Origin: Bog-105 sp963758445
GTDB taxonomy: Bacteria; Acidobacteriota; Terriglobia; Bryobacterales; Bryobacteraceae
Reading direction: 5' to 3'
Length of the DNA stretch: 64,000 bases
Assembly (NCBI GenBank): GCA_963758445.1
Contig: CAVWVR010000021.1
Coordinates: 1 to 64,000, forward strand
Shown here: piece by piece, positions 1 through 8,639 of the stretch
Layout: every line of letters starts with the position of its first letter
Position numbering within the stretch: position 1 is the stretch's first letter
Notes under the pieces: model-generated
Database searches by the model: none
Seen by the model: only the letters and a program-made list of their open reading frames with translations
What the model was told of the DNA's origin: nothing
Position numbers and translations under genes: made by a program

Positions 1-34
1 GGAAGCTGGCATTCTACCGCTGAATTACTCCCGC
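1..34 (-). tRNA. tRNA-Gly, 5' half, cut by window edge
   Basis: Read on the minus strand, positions 34 to 1 give a typical tRNA-Gly 5' half: acceptor strand GCGGGAG, D-arm with TTCAGCGGTAGAA, anticodon-stem strand CCAGC and then TTCC. Loop bases 32-35 would be T, T, C, C, so the anticodon starts CC, which fits Gly (probably CCC). The third anticodon base and the 3' half lie outside the window. Confidence 0.85.
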
Positions 35-60
35 TTTCTTCGATTTTCCTAAGCTTCGCT

Positions 61-87
61 ATTTTACGATGCTTGACGTATTGACAA
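61..87 (-). promoter_or_regulatory. possible promoter of tRNA-Gly
   Basis: On the minus strand a TTGTCA (-35-like, 87-82) is followed after 15 bases by TAAAAT (-10-like, 66-61), about 27 bases upstream of the tRNA-Gly 5' end. The spacing is shorter than the optimum, so this is a weak call. Confidence 0.3.
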
Positions 88-264
88 ACTGTACCATACA
101 TGCCGTTTGGCACCCCAGTTGAACCGCGTTCGTCTTCATGCCCCAACCGATAACTCAGTCACAGGCGGATTAGATTCTCCTTACCCCTAATTACTCAACA
201 TCTTACCCGCTCCCAACCCCACAACGGCGCACTCCTGTAATCCACACTCGCCTCAGGAGTTCCC

Positions 265-918
265 ATGTCAACTGCAAGACAAATCGCGGCCAACCGCCGC
301 AATGCGCAGAAATCCTGTGGAGCAAAAACTAAGGCCGGTAAGGCCATCGTTTCCCAGAACCGCACCATCCACGGCCTCACCGGCACATTCCAAGTCATGC
401 TTTGCGAACGTCAGGCCGACTACGACGATTTCTTGGACGCACTCATTGCAGACGAAAAGCCCGTCGGTCTCGCGGAAACCCAATTAGTCATGAAGATGGC
501 CGAGCACAACTGGCTCTCCGAGCGCGCTATCCGCCTCCAGGAAGGCTGTTTCACCATGCACCCCACCGATCCCGCGGAAACGGCCAACAATCGGCAAGCC
601 GTTGCTATCCGATGCGATCTCCTTGAATTGCACATTCGCTACCATTCCACCCACGACCGCGCTTATCGCCGCGCCTCTCAGGAGCTTATACAACGAAGAA
701 AAGAAAGGCTGAAAGCGGAAATTGGCTTTGAATCGCAGAAACGTGCCGAAGCCGACGCCGCATACAAGAAAGAGCTGCAAGCCGAGAAGCTTGCCACCGC
801 CAGAGCCCGCCGTCAACGTGAAGAAATCAAGACCGCCCAGGCATTCGCCGCCATTCTACCCCCCGACTGCGCCACAAACCCCGAAAATCTCTCGAAATTG
901 GGGGTAATAGCGGCCTAG
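265..918 (+). CDS. hypothetical protein with NAQKS...HGLTG N-terminal motif
   Basis: This is a 217-residue soluble protein of unknown function. Residues 9-40 read ANRRNAQKSCGAKTKAGKA followed by NRTIHGLTG, which matches a motif (NAxKSTGPxTxxGKxxxxxNAxxHGLTG) seen in many lineage-specific, multi-copy hypothetical proteins of Acidobacteriota and other bacteria. The rest is helical and rich in Arg/Lys/Glu/Ala; residues about 130-190 look like a charged coiled coil. The ATG start is preceded by a CAGGAG Shine-Dalgarno-like sequence. No catalytic motif is visible. It sits alone between tRNA-Gly and the Tad locus and is followed by a cluster of degenerate repeats, which may mean it belongs to a dispersed repeated gene family. 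The function is unknown. Confidence 0.7.
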   Translation: MSTARQIAANRRNAQKSCGAKTKAGKAIVSQNRTIHGLTGTFQVMLCERQADYDDFLDALIADEKPVGLAETQLVMKMAEHNWLSERAIRLQEGCFTMHPTDPAETANNRQAVAIRCDLLELHIRYHSTHDRAYRRASQELIQRRKERLKAEIGFESQKRAEADAAYKKELQAEKLATARARRQREEIKTAQAFAAILPPDCATNPENLSKLGVIAA

Positions 919-1027
919 CACAGCGAAATTGGACGACATAGCCGGCGAGCACAAGCGAAATTGGGACATGGCGAGCTAGCACGTATAGCCTTCCAGCGTC
1001 CGAATAGCAGCCGTGTCCCCATTTCGC
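891..1027. repeat. degenerate direct/inverted repeat cluster around GCGAAATTGGGACA
   Basis: The core CGAAATTGG recurs at about 893, 924 and 956, in roughly 32-base units that also share flanking 'agcaca' and 'catagccggcgagc'-like bases. A 15-base copy at 955-969 is repeated in inverted orientation at 1013-1027 with two mismatches, so the last unit can form a long hairpin. The first unit overlaps the end of the upstream coding sequence. Confidence 0.6.
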
Positions 1028-1094
1028 ACTCTGAAGCCCGCACGCCGCCCCCACTAAAGGCATTCCCTCCTTTGGCCGATGAACTTAAAGACGC

Positions 1095-1631
1095 ATGCCC
1101 AATGCACTGACCCTGACGCTCGTCGCTCTCGTGCTCGTTGCAGCCGCCTACGACTTCCGCTTCAGACGCATACCCAACTGGCTGAATCTGAGCGGCGTTA
1201 TCGTCGGCCTGGGGTTGAATACGTTCCTTTTCGCCCGGCACGGATTCGTTGCCGCTTTGCTCGGTGCCGCGCTCGCCTTCGCTTTGTATTTTCCTCTTTA
1301 TCTGCTGCGTGCCATGGGAGCCGGGGATGTAAAGCTCATGGCTGCAATCGGGGCCGTTGTGGGGCCGCAGAACTGGTTTCTCATATTCATTTGCACTGCC
1401 ATTGCAGGTGGCGTATTGGCGCTCGCTGTAGCACTAAACAAAGGAAAGCTAAGAGGAACCCTGAGGAATGTGGCCGTCCTGGCAAATGAGCTGACCCATT
1501 TTCGCCCACCGGCAAGAGACCATCAGACGCTGGACGTCCGCAACAGCCGGGCCATGCGGCTGCCCCATGGAGTGGCCATCGCGGCCGGATCGTTGCTCTT
1601 TGTTCTTCTAAACGGCAGGCTCCATTTTTAA
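1095..1631 (+). CDS. cpaA: prepilin peptidase, A24 family (CpaA/TadV)
   Basis: Membrane aspartic peptidase predicted to cut the leader of Flp prepilin at the cytoplasmic face of the inner membrane. The 178-residue protein is multi-spanning and hydrophobic from residue 4 on. Two family landmarks are visible: an Asp in AAYDFRFRRIPN (about residue 20), and the second catalytic Asp in GAGDVKLMAAIG (about 75-86, the GxGD motif). It has no N-methyltransferase domain, as is usual for short TadV-type enzymes. The C-terminal 40 residues include another membrane segment. It is the first gene of the Tad cluster and its substrate, the Flp pilin at 3357, is two genes downstream. The ATG at 1095 is the only start that keeps the first helix intact. 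Confidence 0.88.
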   Translation: MPNALTLTLVALVLVAAAYDFRFRRIPNWLNLSGVIVGLGLNTFLFARHGFVAALLGAALAFALYFPLYLLRAMGAGDVKLMAAIGAVVGPQNWFLIFICTAIAGGVLALAVALNKGKLRGTLRNVAVLANELTHFRPPARDHQTLDVRNSRAMRLPHGVAIAAGSLLFVLLNGRLHF

Positions 1632-1731
1632 ACCGCACGCAGACGGCTTTATGCCACATCACGCAAGCGCACTAATGAATACCTGTGCGCTGACGATTAG
1701 AAGATTGTAGGCAGTTCGGGTTTTTTTAGAT

Positions 1732-3310
1732 ATGCAGACAGCACTCGTACAACCATGGGAAACAGCCGGCGCCGCTGCACATGCGCGCTGGTACCTGCGT
1801 CTGCTGCCCTGCCTGACCGATTTTGCGTTCATGCTGCCCTTGTTCCTGTTGTTTGCCATGTTGCCCGGAGCTACCCAACTGCTTTCGGACGGCGACACCG
1901 GCTGGCACCTGCGCACCGGCGACTGGATCCTCCAGCACCACCAGGTTCCAACCGTCGATTTCTTTTCGTTCACTATGCCGGGTCGAACCTGGTTCGCCTG
2001 GGAGTGGGGCTGGGATGTGCTGTTTGCCGCCATTCACCGCTATGCCGGCTTGCCCGGAGTAGCGTTTGTGAACGTGCTTCTGATCTGTCTCGCGGCGGCA
2101 CTGGCTTATCGCCTGATTCGCCGCTATTTGAGAAACGATCTGCTGGCCTTCGCCTTTACCATGCTCGCGGTCTGTGGATCGATGATTCATTGGCTGGCGC
2201 GCCCGCACCTCATCTCCTGGATATTCGCATTGCTGTTCTCGCATATCATCTTGTCGGCCGAGCAGGGCAACCGTAAAGCGCTCTACTATGCGCCGCCCCT
2301 CATGCTGCTGTGGACGAACCTGCACGGCGGCTTCTTCATCGGAGTCGTGCTCTTGCTGACCATGGCCGCGGGCGAGGCCATCCAGGTCACTCTCTCCGAT
2401 ACCAAACCGGCGCCGGCCCGCTACCGCAAAGCACTCGAATTTTTGGCTTGCGCGGTGGCTTGCGCTTTAGTCACGCTGGTGAATCCCTATGGCTGGCATC
2501 TGCACCAGCACATCGTCGCCTATCTGCGCGATCACACACTGCTCGATAACATCTCGGAATTTCAAACCATGAGCTTTCACAATCCGGGTTTGGTCTTCTT
2601 CGAGTGCATGCTGCTGATCGGCGCGGCAGCCGCCTTCTGGTGTTTCTCGCACCGCCGCATCGGACTCGGGCTGACAGTTCTGTTGTGGGCGCACGCAGCC
2701 TTGTTCTCGGCCCGGAACATTCCAGTTTTTATGTGGCTTTCCGCCGCTCCCGCCGCCCTCATGTCGCAGGATCTGCTGCGCCGGCTCGGGCGCAGGCCCC
2801 TGTTCATCAAGTTCGCCCGCGGCCTCGGCGAGACGGTTAGCGAGTTAAGGGCCATGGAGCGCACCCGCCGTGTGTATCTGCTGTCCGGTCTCGCCGTGGT
2901 CCTGGTGGGAGCGGGCTTTGCGTCCGGGCAAAGGTGCATTCCGCTCTGAGTTTAATCCGGAGAATTTTCCCTTGAAGGCTATTCCCATCGTCCATAACTC
3001 CGGCTTCAAACGCTTATTTACCGCCGATCAGTGGGCCGATTACCTGCTCTACACTTACTACCCGTCCCAGAAGGTGTTCTTCGATGGACGCAGCGATTTT
3101 TATGGCGGCACTATGGTCAAAACCTATCAGCACATCGTGTCGGCGCAGTACAACTGCGAGCAGCTTCTCAAAAGCTATGCCGTCGATGGCGTGATGGTGA
3201 AGACGGACGCTCCGTTAGCCAGCGTACTGAAACGCTCCCCAAGTTGGAAGCTGATTTTCGATGATGGGCACACAATTGTGTTCCGTTTTCGACTAATCGG
3301 GGCAAATTGA
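1732..3310 (+). CDS. polytopic membrane protein of Tad locus, frameshifted near 2925
   Basis: A large inner-membrane protein, possibly with a GT-C-like fold, of unknown activity. The first 400 residues (from ATG 1732) have about nine membrane helices and a loop with DGDTGWHLRTGDW and DFFSFT, near the first helices, a pattern common in Acidobacteriota and Planctomycetes membrane proteins. This frame stops at 2949, but the next frame continues without a gap into a soluble C-terminal domain with VFFDGRSDFYGG (to 3310). Removing one G from GGG at 2925-2927 joins them as ASGKGAFRSEFNPENF and gives one 525-residue protein. This is probably a one-base sequence error rather than a split gene. Its location between cpaA and flp suggests a role linked to the pilus, for example pilin modification, which is inference. 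Confidence 0.7.
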
Positions 3311-3356
3311 CCGAAGAGTTTTTTACATGCTTCGAAATCTGAGGAAAGGAGGAAAC

Positions 3357-3539
3357 ATGAATACATCTACTTTAATGGGTTTTTGGCGCGAAGAGGATGG
3401 GCAGGATTTGGTCGAATACGCCTTGCTCATGGCTTTTATCGCGTTGGCTGCAGTGGCGGTCTTGACCAGCGTGTCAACACAGGTCAGCACGCTCTGGAAC
3501 AACATCAGCAAAGCTTTGTCAGACGCAGTGGCTGCTTAA
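3357..3539 (+). CDS. flp: Flp/Fap-type pilin
   Basis: Major pilin of the Tad pilus. The 60-residue prepilin has a short charged leader ending REEDG, then QDLVEYALLMAFIALAAVAV: the class IVb pattern G|xxxxEY with Glu at +5 and Tyr at +6 after the predicted CpaA cut. The hydrophobic helix follows at once, and the tail has SALSDAV-like Flp features. The start at 3357 is chosen over 3327 because AGGAAAGGAGG lies just upstream of it. A strong hairpin follows the gene, so the pilin can be transcribed in excess over the assembly genes. A paralogue lies at 60266. Confidence 0.9.
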   Translation: MNTSTLMGFWREEDGQDLVEYALLMAFIALAAVAVLTSVSTQVSTLWNNISKALSDAVAA

Positions 3540-3558
3540 GCCTCGCACTCCAATCATG

Positions 3559-3589
3559 AGCCGCGGCGTCACCGTACTACGCCGCGGCT
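3559..3589 (+). terminator. hairpin after flp (terminator/attenuator)
   Basis: A perfect 11-bp stem (AGCCGCGGCGT at 3559-3569 with its complement at 3579-3589) with a 9-base loop lies 20 bases after the flp stop, followed by a weak T-rich ATTCTTT. It probably stops or attenuates transcription so that flp mRNA outnumbers cpaB and later genes. Confidence 0.7.
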
Positions 3590-3683
3590 ATTCTTTGAGA
3601 CTGTCGAACTGCTTTCACTGGCACTGGACGTTCGCTGTCCGGAAACAGTCTTTGGTTCTCCATCAATCGGAAAGAAATTTTAG

Positions 3684-4550
3684 ATGAATCGACGTTTACT
3701 CGCTGTCTTTGTGTTTGCGCTCGTCGTCGCCGGATTGGCGAGCTTTGCTGTATATCGCGTCCTGATCTCGCAGGTGAGGACCGGTCCCAGCGCCGCGGCG
3801 CCAGCCGCCACCAACAAGTTGATCGTCGCCGCGCATGATCTGCAGGTCGGCGCCTTGATTCACGACGCTGATCTGACTGAGACCTCCTGGAGCGGAGCTA
3901 TACCTCCGCAGGCGTTGAAGAAGCGGCAAGACGCGCTCGGACGCGGAGTTGTAGCTTCTATCTACGCGGGTGAACCGATATTGGAAAAGCGCCTGGCCGC
4001 CCAGGGTGCTGGAGCGGGGCTTGCCGCTACCATCCCGGTCGGAATGCGCGCCGTAGCGTTGCGCGTCAACGAGATCGTCGGCGTGGCTGGATTTGTTCTG
4101 CCGGGGATGCACGTCGATGTGCTCATTAACGGCAATGCCCCCGTCCCCAGTTCGGCGCAAACCGGAGTTTTATGCCGTACCGTGTTGCAGGACATAGAAG
4201 TCTTATCCGCCGGTCAGAAAATGGAAAAAAGTGTAGACGGCAAACCCGAGTTGGTGCAGGTTGTCAACTTACTGGTGAGTCCGGATCAGGCTGAAGTCAT
4301 GAGCTTGGCCAGCGATCAGACCCGCGTCCAGCTCGTGCTTAGAAATCCCCTGGACACAAATGATAAACCGACCACCGGAATTTCGCTTGCCAGTCTCTTC
4401 GGCCAACCCGTCAAAGCCGAAACTGCCGCGCCTGCCGCACCCGTCAGGCGGGCCGCGCCTCCTCGCATGACGCCTTCAGATAGCACCACAATCGAGATCT
4501 ATAACGGCGCCAAGCGCACCGAACAAAGAATTGGCAGTGCGGAAAGATAA
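3684..4550 (+). CDS. cpaB: Flp pilus assembly protein CpaB (RcpC)
   Basis: Periplasmic assembly factor of the Tad secretion system. The 288-residue protein starts with one membrane anchor (residues 5-27, LLAVFVFALVVAGLASFAVY). An SAF-type domain follows: VAAHDLQVGALIHDADLTETSW at about 48-70, then 'GEPILEKRL' and 'GMRAVALRVNEIVGVAGFVLPGMHVDVL', the signature of CpaB proteins. The tail beyond residue 230 is Ala/Pro rich and low complexity. It lies 145 bases after flp, separated by the hairpin, and runs into cpaC with a 3-base gap, so it is probably the first gene of the assembly operon. Confidence 0.9.
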   Translation: MNRRLLAVFVFALVVAGLASFAVYRVLISQVRTGPSAAAPAATNKLIVAAHDLQVGALIHDADLTETSWSGAIPPQALKKRQDALGRGVVASIYAGEPILEKRLAAQGAGAGLAATIPVGMRAVALRVNEIVGVAGFVLPGMHVDVLINGNAPVPSSAQTGVLCRTVLQDIEVLSAGQKMEKSVDGKPELVQVVNLLVSPDQAEVMSLASDQTRVQLVLRNPLDTNDKPTTGISLASLFGQPVKAETAAPAAPVRRAAPPRMTPSDSTTIEIYNGAKRTEQRIGSAER

Positions 4551-4553
4551 GCC

Positions 4554-6113
4554 GTGAAAGTTCTATTAACATCATTCATATCTGTCCTCGCCGTGTGCTC
4601 TGCGGCCGGAGATAGCTCAAACTCGAACGCTCTGCCCGCCCCCAGCGTAAGCGCAGGCCGGCAAACGTTCCCTACTCCCTCGCTGCCGCCCGAGCGGACA
4701 TCACAGCTTACTGTTCCTCTCAACAAGTCCATCGTCGTCGAGCGCCCCCTCGGCGTGCGGCGCATCTCCATCTCAAACCCCGAAATCGCTGAGGCCATCG
4801 CAGTCAGTTCCACTGAGATTCTCGTCAACGGTAAGACCTCGGGCGAGACAAATCTCATTGTTTGGGATCCCAAAGGCAATCGCGCAACGTTTGACGTCAC
4901 AGTGTTGACGGACGCCACCGCGGTCAACCTGGTTCAGGCCGAACTGACGCGCGAGCTAGGCCCGGGCGTGTCGGTGACGTTGGATGGTAAGACCGCCTTC
5001 CTGCGCGGCACCGTGATTGATGTCATAGCCGCCGACCGCGCCTACAACATCGCCTCCGCGCTCGGAAAAGTAGTCAATCTTTTGCGCGTGGCAGTTCCCC
5101 CGGCAGCGGCTCAGATTCTGCTGAAGGTGCGCTTTGCCACGGTCGAGCGTGCGCTCGCCACCCAACTCGGCTTCAACATCTTTAGCGCCAACCAGAAAGG
5201 CGTCGCCAGCGCCAGCACCACTCAGTTCGGCACACCGCCGGCCCTGACCACTAATACAGGCGGCAACACCGCTACCCTCTCAGAGCTGTTGAACATTTTC
5301 TACTTCCGTCCCGACCTCAACATTGGCGCCTACATCCAGGCGCTCGAGACCAAGAATATTCTCCAGATTCTCGCCGAGCCTAATCTGCTCACCGTTAGCG
5401 GCGAGCAGGCCAGCTTCCTCGCCGGCGGCGAATTTCCCTTCCCCACCATTCAGGGCGGCGCTTCGGGCGTCGGACAAATCACCGTTCAGTTCAAAGAATT
5501 CGGTATCCGGCTGAACTTTTTGCCCATCGTCACTCCGCGCGGCTCCATCGTGATGCGGGTTATGCCGGAGGTAAGCTCGCTCGATTATACGAACGGCCTG
5601 ACAGTAAATGGTTTTTCTGTACCGGGTTTGGCCACGCGCCGCGTAACCACTCAGGTCGAACTTGAGGATGGACAAAGCTTCGTGATTGCAGGCTTGCTCG
5701 ACAACCAGATCACCGAACAATTGAATAAAGTTCCGGGCCTGGCAAACATCCCCATATTGGGCAAATTATTTCAATCGAAATCGCTGCAGAAGAACGACAC
5801 TGAACTTCTCATCGTGGTCACGCCTGAAGTCGTTCGTCCGCTGGCCGCGGGCGCGCCCTCTCCCAATCTGATCATGCCCTTTCCTTGGGACAAGGAAATG
5901 CCAAAAACAGCACCCCGCACAGCCGGAGCAGATGTGACTGGGGCGCCTACGCCTATACAGAGAATCGACACAGTGCCGATAGAACAGTTGAAGAGCTTGC
6001 CGCTGCCGCCGGCCGCCGGACAAGCAGGTCAGGAGGGCAGTCCCGTGCCGGCCGCAACTCCTGTTCCGGGCGGTATACCCAGCCCGCCGCCAAGTCTCGG
6101 AACATTTAAATAG
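4554..6113 (+). CDS. cpaC: Tad secretin CpaC (RcpA)
   Basis: Outer-membrane secretin through which the Flp pilus leaves the cell. A signal peptide (residues 1-20) precedes an N-terminal pilus-secretin domain (VPLNKSIVVERPLGVRRISI... at about 55-125), then a BON-like segment, and the secretin domain at about 225-420 with ALETKNILQILAEPNLLTVSGEQASFLAGGEFP and the late VPGLANIPILGKLFQ motif. Typical CpaC length is near 500; this one is 519 with a Pro/Ala-rich tail after residue 430. The start is GTG at 4554, three bases after the cpaB stop, so translation is likely coupled. Confidence 0.92.
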   Translation: MKVLLTSFISVLAVCSAAGDSSNSNALPAPSVSAGRQTFPTPSLPPERTSQLTVPLNKSIVVERPLGVRRISISNPEIAEAIAVSSTEILVNGKTSGETNLIVWDPKGNRATFDVTVLTDATAVNLVQAELTRELGPGVSVTLDGKTAFLRGTVIDVIAADRAYNIASALGKVVNLLRVAVPPAAAQILLKVRFATVERALATQLGFNIFSANQKGVASASTTQFGTPPALTTNTGGNTATLSELLNIFYFRPDLNIGAYIQALETKNILQILAEPNLLTVSGEQASFLAGGEFPFPTIQGGASGVGQITVQFKEFGIRLNFLPIVTPRGSIVMRVMPEVSSLDYTNGLTVNGFSVPGLATRRVTTQVELEDGQSFVIAGLLDNQITEQLNKVPGLANIPILGKLFQSKSLQKNDTELLIVVTPEVVRPLAAGAPSPNLIMPFPWDKEMPKTAPRTAGADVTGAPTPIQRIDTVPIEQLKSLPLPPAAGQAGQEGSPVPAATPVPGGIPSPPPSLGTFK

Positions 6114-6125
6114 CTTCTGGCCGCC

Positions 6126-7271
6126 ATGATATCCGCTAACTTATTGCTTCACATTAAAGACGAAGATCTCGAGCGCGAGCTACTGCAAACTCTCAAGTCA
6201 CTGCGTAATCCCGTTCCGTTTGACCAGCATAAGGGCGACTGGAACAGCCTGCTCGATCAAATCTCCAAGACTAAACCGGAAGTGCTGTTGCTCGATCTCT
6301 CGTCGGTTAACACCGAGCTCAACATCGCCATCCGCCAACTCCGCTACCATGCCCCGCGCCTGCGCGTGGTTGCGCTGCATACTAGCGCCGATTCTCAATT
6401 AATTCTGTCGGCCATGCGGGCCGGCGCCAACGAGTTTGTTCACTCCCCGTTGAGCGAAAACCTGGAGACCGCCCTGGAGCGCATGCTGGCCGCTCCGGAA
6501 AGCGAAGCCGCCGCTCCCGTTCGCGGCAAGATTATCGGCTTCCTTTCGGCCAAGGGAGGCTGCGGTGCCACCACCCTTGCCTGCCACATCGCCTCTGAAC
6601 TCCAGCAGGTCACGCAGAAGAACGTGTTGCTGGCGGACTTCGACCTGACATCCGGCATGGTCGGATTCCTCATGAAGACGCCCAGCTCCTATTCAGTGCT
6701 CGATGCAGTGAAAAATCTCTCTCGTCTCGATCAGAGCCTTTGGAAAGCGCTCATCGTCGAGCGCCGGCCCGGCCTGTCGGTGATGCCCGCTCCCGCCAAC
6801 TATACCCGCTGGGACCATCCCGACGAGAATCGCCTGCAGCAGGTTCTGCAGTTCATGCGCACCCAGCACGATTGGACCGTCCTCGATTTGGGCCGCAGTC
6901 TGAATTCAATGGCCACAGCGGTGCTGGACGAGATCGACCAGTTGTTTCTCGTCTCCACCCTGGAAGTGGTCGCACTGCATGGTCTGAAGTCAATCGTGCA
7001 TGGACTGTTCGAGCATGGCGAGAAGCTGCAGCTGCTTCTGAACAGAACGCCCAAGATGATGGACATCAGCACCCAGGAGCTGGAGAAGATTTTGGGCAGA
7101 TCCCTCTATGCCGCTCTCCCCAACGACTACATGGGGCTCTACCAGTCCTATTCGAGCGGCAATCTGCTCAACTCGGGTTCGCGGCTAGCCCAGGACTTCA
7201 CCCAATTGGCGTCCAAAATATCCGGCGTCACTCCGGTTAAGTCCAAGAAGAAATTTTCGCTTTTCGGTTAG
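6126..7271 (+). CDS. cpaE: pilus localisation ATPase CpaE/TadZ (receiver-like + ParA/MinD)
   Basis: Places the Tad machine in the cell. Residues 1-125 resemble an atypical response-regulator receiver (LLLDLSSV at about 54, MRAGANEFVHSPLS at 97), which in CpaE/TadZ mediates localisation. Residues 135-370 form a ParA/MinD-type ATPase with a deviant Walker A, SAKGGCGATTLACHIASEL, followed by a switch LLADFDLTSGMVGF and WTVLDLGRS. It lies 12 bases after cpaC and 12 before cpaF, consistent with one operon. The start ATG at 6126 gives a full receiver-like domain. Confidence 0.9.
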   Translation: MISANLLLHIKDEDLERELLQTLKSLRNPVPFDQHKGDWNSLLDQISKTKPEVLLLDLSSVNTELNIAIRQLRYHAPRLRVVALHTSADSQLILSAMRAGANEFVHSPLSENLETALERMLAAPESEAAAPVRGKIIGFLSAKGGCGATTLACHIASELQQVTQKNVLLADFDLTSGMVGFLMKTPSSYSVLDAVKNLSRLDQSLWKALIVERRPGLSVMPAPANYTRWDHPDENRLQQVLQFMRTQHDWTVLDLGRSLNSMATAVLDEIDQLFLVSTLEVVALHGLKSIVHGLFEHGEKLQLLLNRTPKMMDISTQELEKILGRSLYAALPNDYMGLYQSYSSGNLLNSGSRLAQDFTQLASKISGVTPVKSKKKFSLFG

Positions 7272-7283
7272 TAGGAGAAGACA

Positions 7284-8636
7284 ATGTTGATTGCTGAGCA
7301 ACCGCGCACTGAGTCCCGTGAGGAATCGGCGCGTTTGGTGACCTCCGTCCGGGACCCTTCCGCGCTCCAATATCAGGAACTGAAGTTTGCCATTCACCGC
7401 AAACTGCTTGACCGCATTAACCTCGAAGCGGTTTACGCCATGCCGGGCGACAAGGTGCGCCAGGAGATTCGTCCTTCCGTAGCCAAGCTGGTCAACGAGG
7501 AAAAAACTCCCCTCAGCATGGGTGAGAAAGACCGCCTCATCGAGGAGGTCCTCGACGAAGTATTCGGCTTGGGGCCGATTGAGCCTCTGCTCCGGGATCC
7601 CACCGTTTCTGACATTCTCGTCACCACCCCGCGCCTTATATACGTCGAGCGCCGCGGCAAGCTGGAGCAGACTAATATCCAGTTCAAGGATGATGCCCAT
7701 CTGATGCGCATCATTGAGCGCGTCGTCTCGCGCGTCGGCCGCCGCATCGACGAATCATCGCCCATGGTCGATGCCCGCCTGCCGGATGGCTCGCGCGTGA
7801 ACGCCGTCATACCGCCGCTCGCCGTCGATGGTCCGCTGCTCTCCATTCGCCGCTTCGGCAGCGACCCCTTGCAGCCCGCCGATCTGCTGCGGAATCTGTC
7901 CCTCACCGAGGGCATGCTCGAACTGGTGAAAGGCTGCGTGAAAGCGCGCTTAAACATCATTATCTCGGGCGGCACCGGCGCCGGAAAAACCACCTTTCTC
8001 AATATGCTGTCGGGATTCATCCCCAGCAACGAGCGCATCGTCACCATCGAAGATGCGGCTGAGTTGCAATTGCGCCAGACGCACGTTGCCAGGCTCGAAA
8101 CCCGCCCTGCCAACGTCGAGGGTAGAGGCGCCGTTTTGCAACGCCATCTGCTCATCAACGCCTTGCGTATGCGTCCCGACCGGATCATCCTGGGCGAGGT
8201 CCGTGGCGAGGAAGCACTCGACATGCTGCAGGCCATGAATACCGGTCACGACGGCTCGTTGACCACCATCCACGCCAACACCCCCCGCGACGCTATCAGC
8301 CGCTTGGAAGTCATGATCGGCATGGCAAGTTCGAACTTGAACGTGCGCTCGATACGGCAGCAGGTGGCCTCCGCCATCGATCTGTTCATTCAGTGCACCC
8401 GCTTCTCCGATGGAACTCGCAAGGTCACCTACCTCACCGAATGTCTGGGGATGGAAGGAGAGCTTGTCACCACTCAGGACATATTCCTGTTCGAGCGTAC
8501 CGGGATGAGCGGCGACGGACGCGTCCTGGGGCGTTACAGGCCCACCGGAGTCCGGCCCAAGTGCAGCGAGCGTTTGAAAGCCATGGGCATCGAATTGCCG
8601 CCCGCCTTGTTCCAGAGCGTAGTCGAGGTTCGCTAG
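7284..8636 (+). CDS. cpaF: Tad pilus ATPase CpaF (TadA)
   Basis: Cytoplasmic hexameric ATPase that drives Flp assembly (PulE/VirB11 superfamily). Residues 80-200 are the N-terminal domain (FGLGPIEPLLRDPTVSDILV; RIDESSPMVDARLPDGSRVNAV). Walker A is SGGTGAGKTTFLN (about 228-240), the Asp box is near RIVTIEDAAELQL, Walker B and His box are DRIILGEVRGEEALDMLQAMNTGHDGSLTTIHAN. At 450 residues it is a normal length. An AGGAG lies before the ATG at 7284. It is flanked by cpaE and tadB with very short gaps, as in other Tad loci. Confidence 0.95.
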   Translation: MLIAEQPRTESREESARLVTSVRDPSALQYQELKFAIHRKLLDRINLEAVYAMPGDKVRQEIRPSVAKLVNEEKTPLSMGEKDRLIEEVLDEVFGLGPIEPLLRDPTVSDILVTTPRLIYVERRGKLEQTNIQFKDDAHLMRIIERVVSRVGRRIDESSPMVDARLPDGSRVNAVIPPLAVDGPLLSIRRFGSDPLQPADLLRNLSLTEGMLELVKGCVKARLNIIISGGTGAGKTTFLNMLSGFIPSNERIVTIEDAAELQLRQTHVARLETRPANVEGRGAVLQRHLLINALRMRPDRIILGEVRGEEALDMLQAMNTGHDGSLTTIHANTPRDAISRLEVMIGMASSNLNVRSIRQQVASAIDLFIQCTRFSDGTRKVTYLTECLGMEGELVTTQDIFLFERTGMSGDGRVLGRYRPTGVRPKCSERLKAMGIELPPALFQSVVEVR

Positions 8637-8639
8637 ACC

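Noticed and set aside
106..122. Possible sigma54 promoter (TTTGGCAC-N5-TTGA)
   Set aside because: The -24 half is good but the essential GC at -12 is GA.
7433..8236. 267-codon minus-strand open frame
   Set aside because: It is the shadow of cpaF; Arg/Ser-rich composition and no motif.
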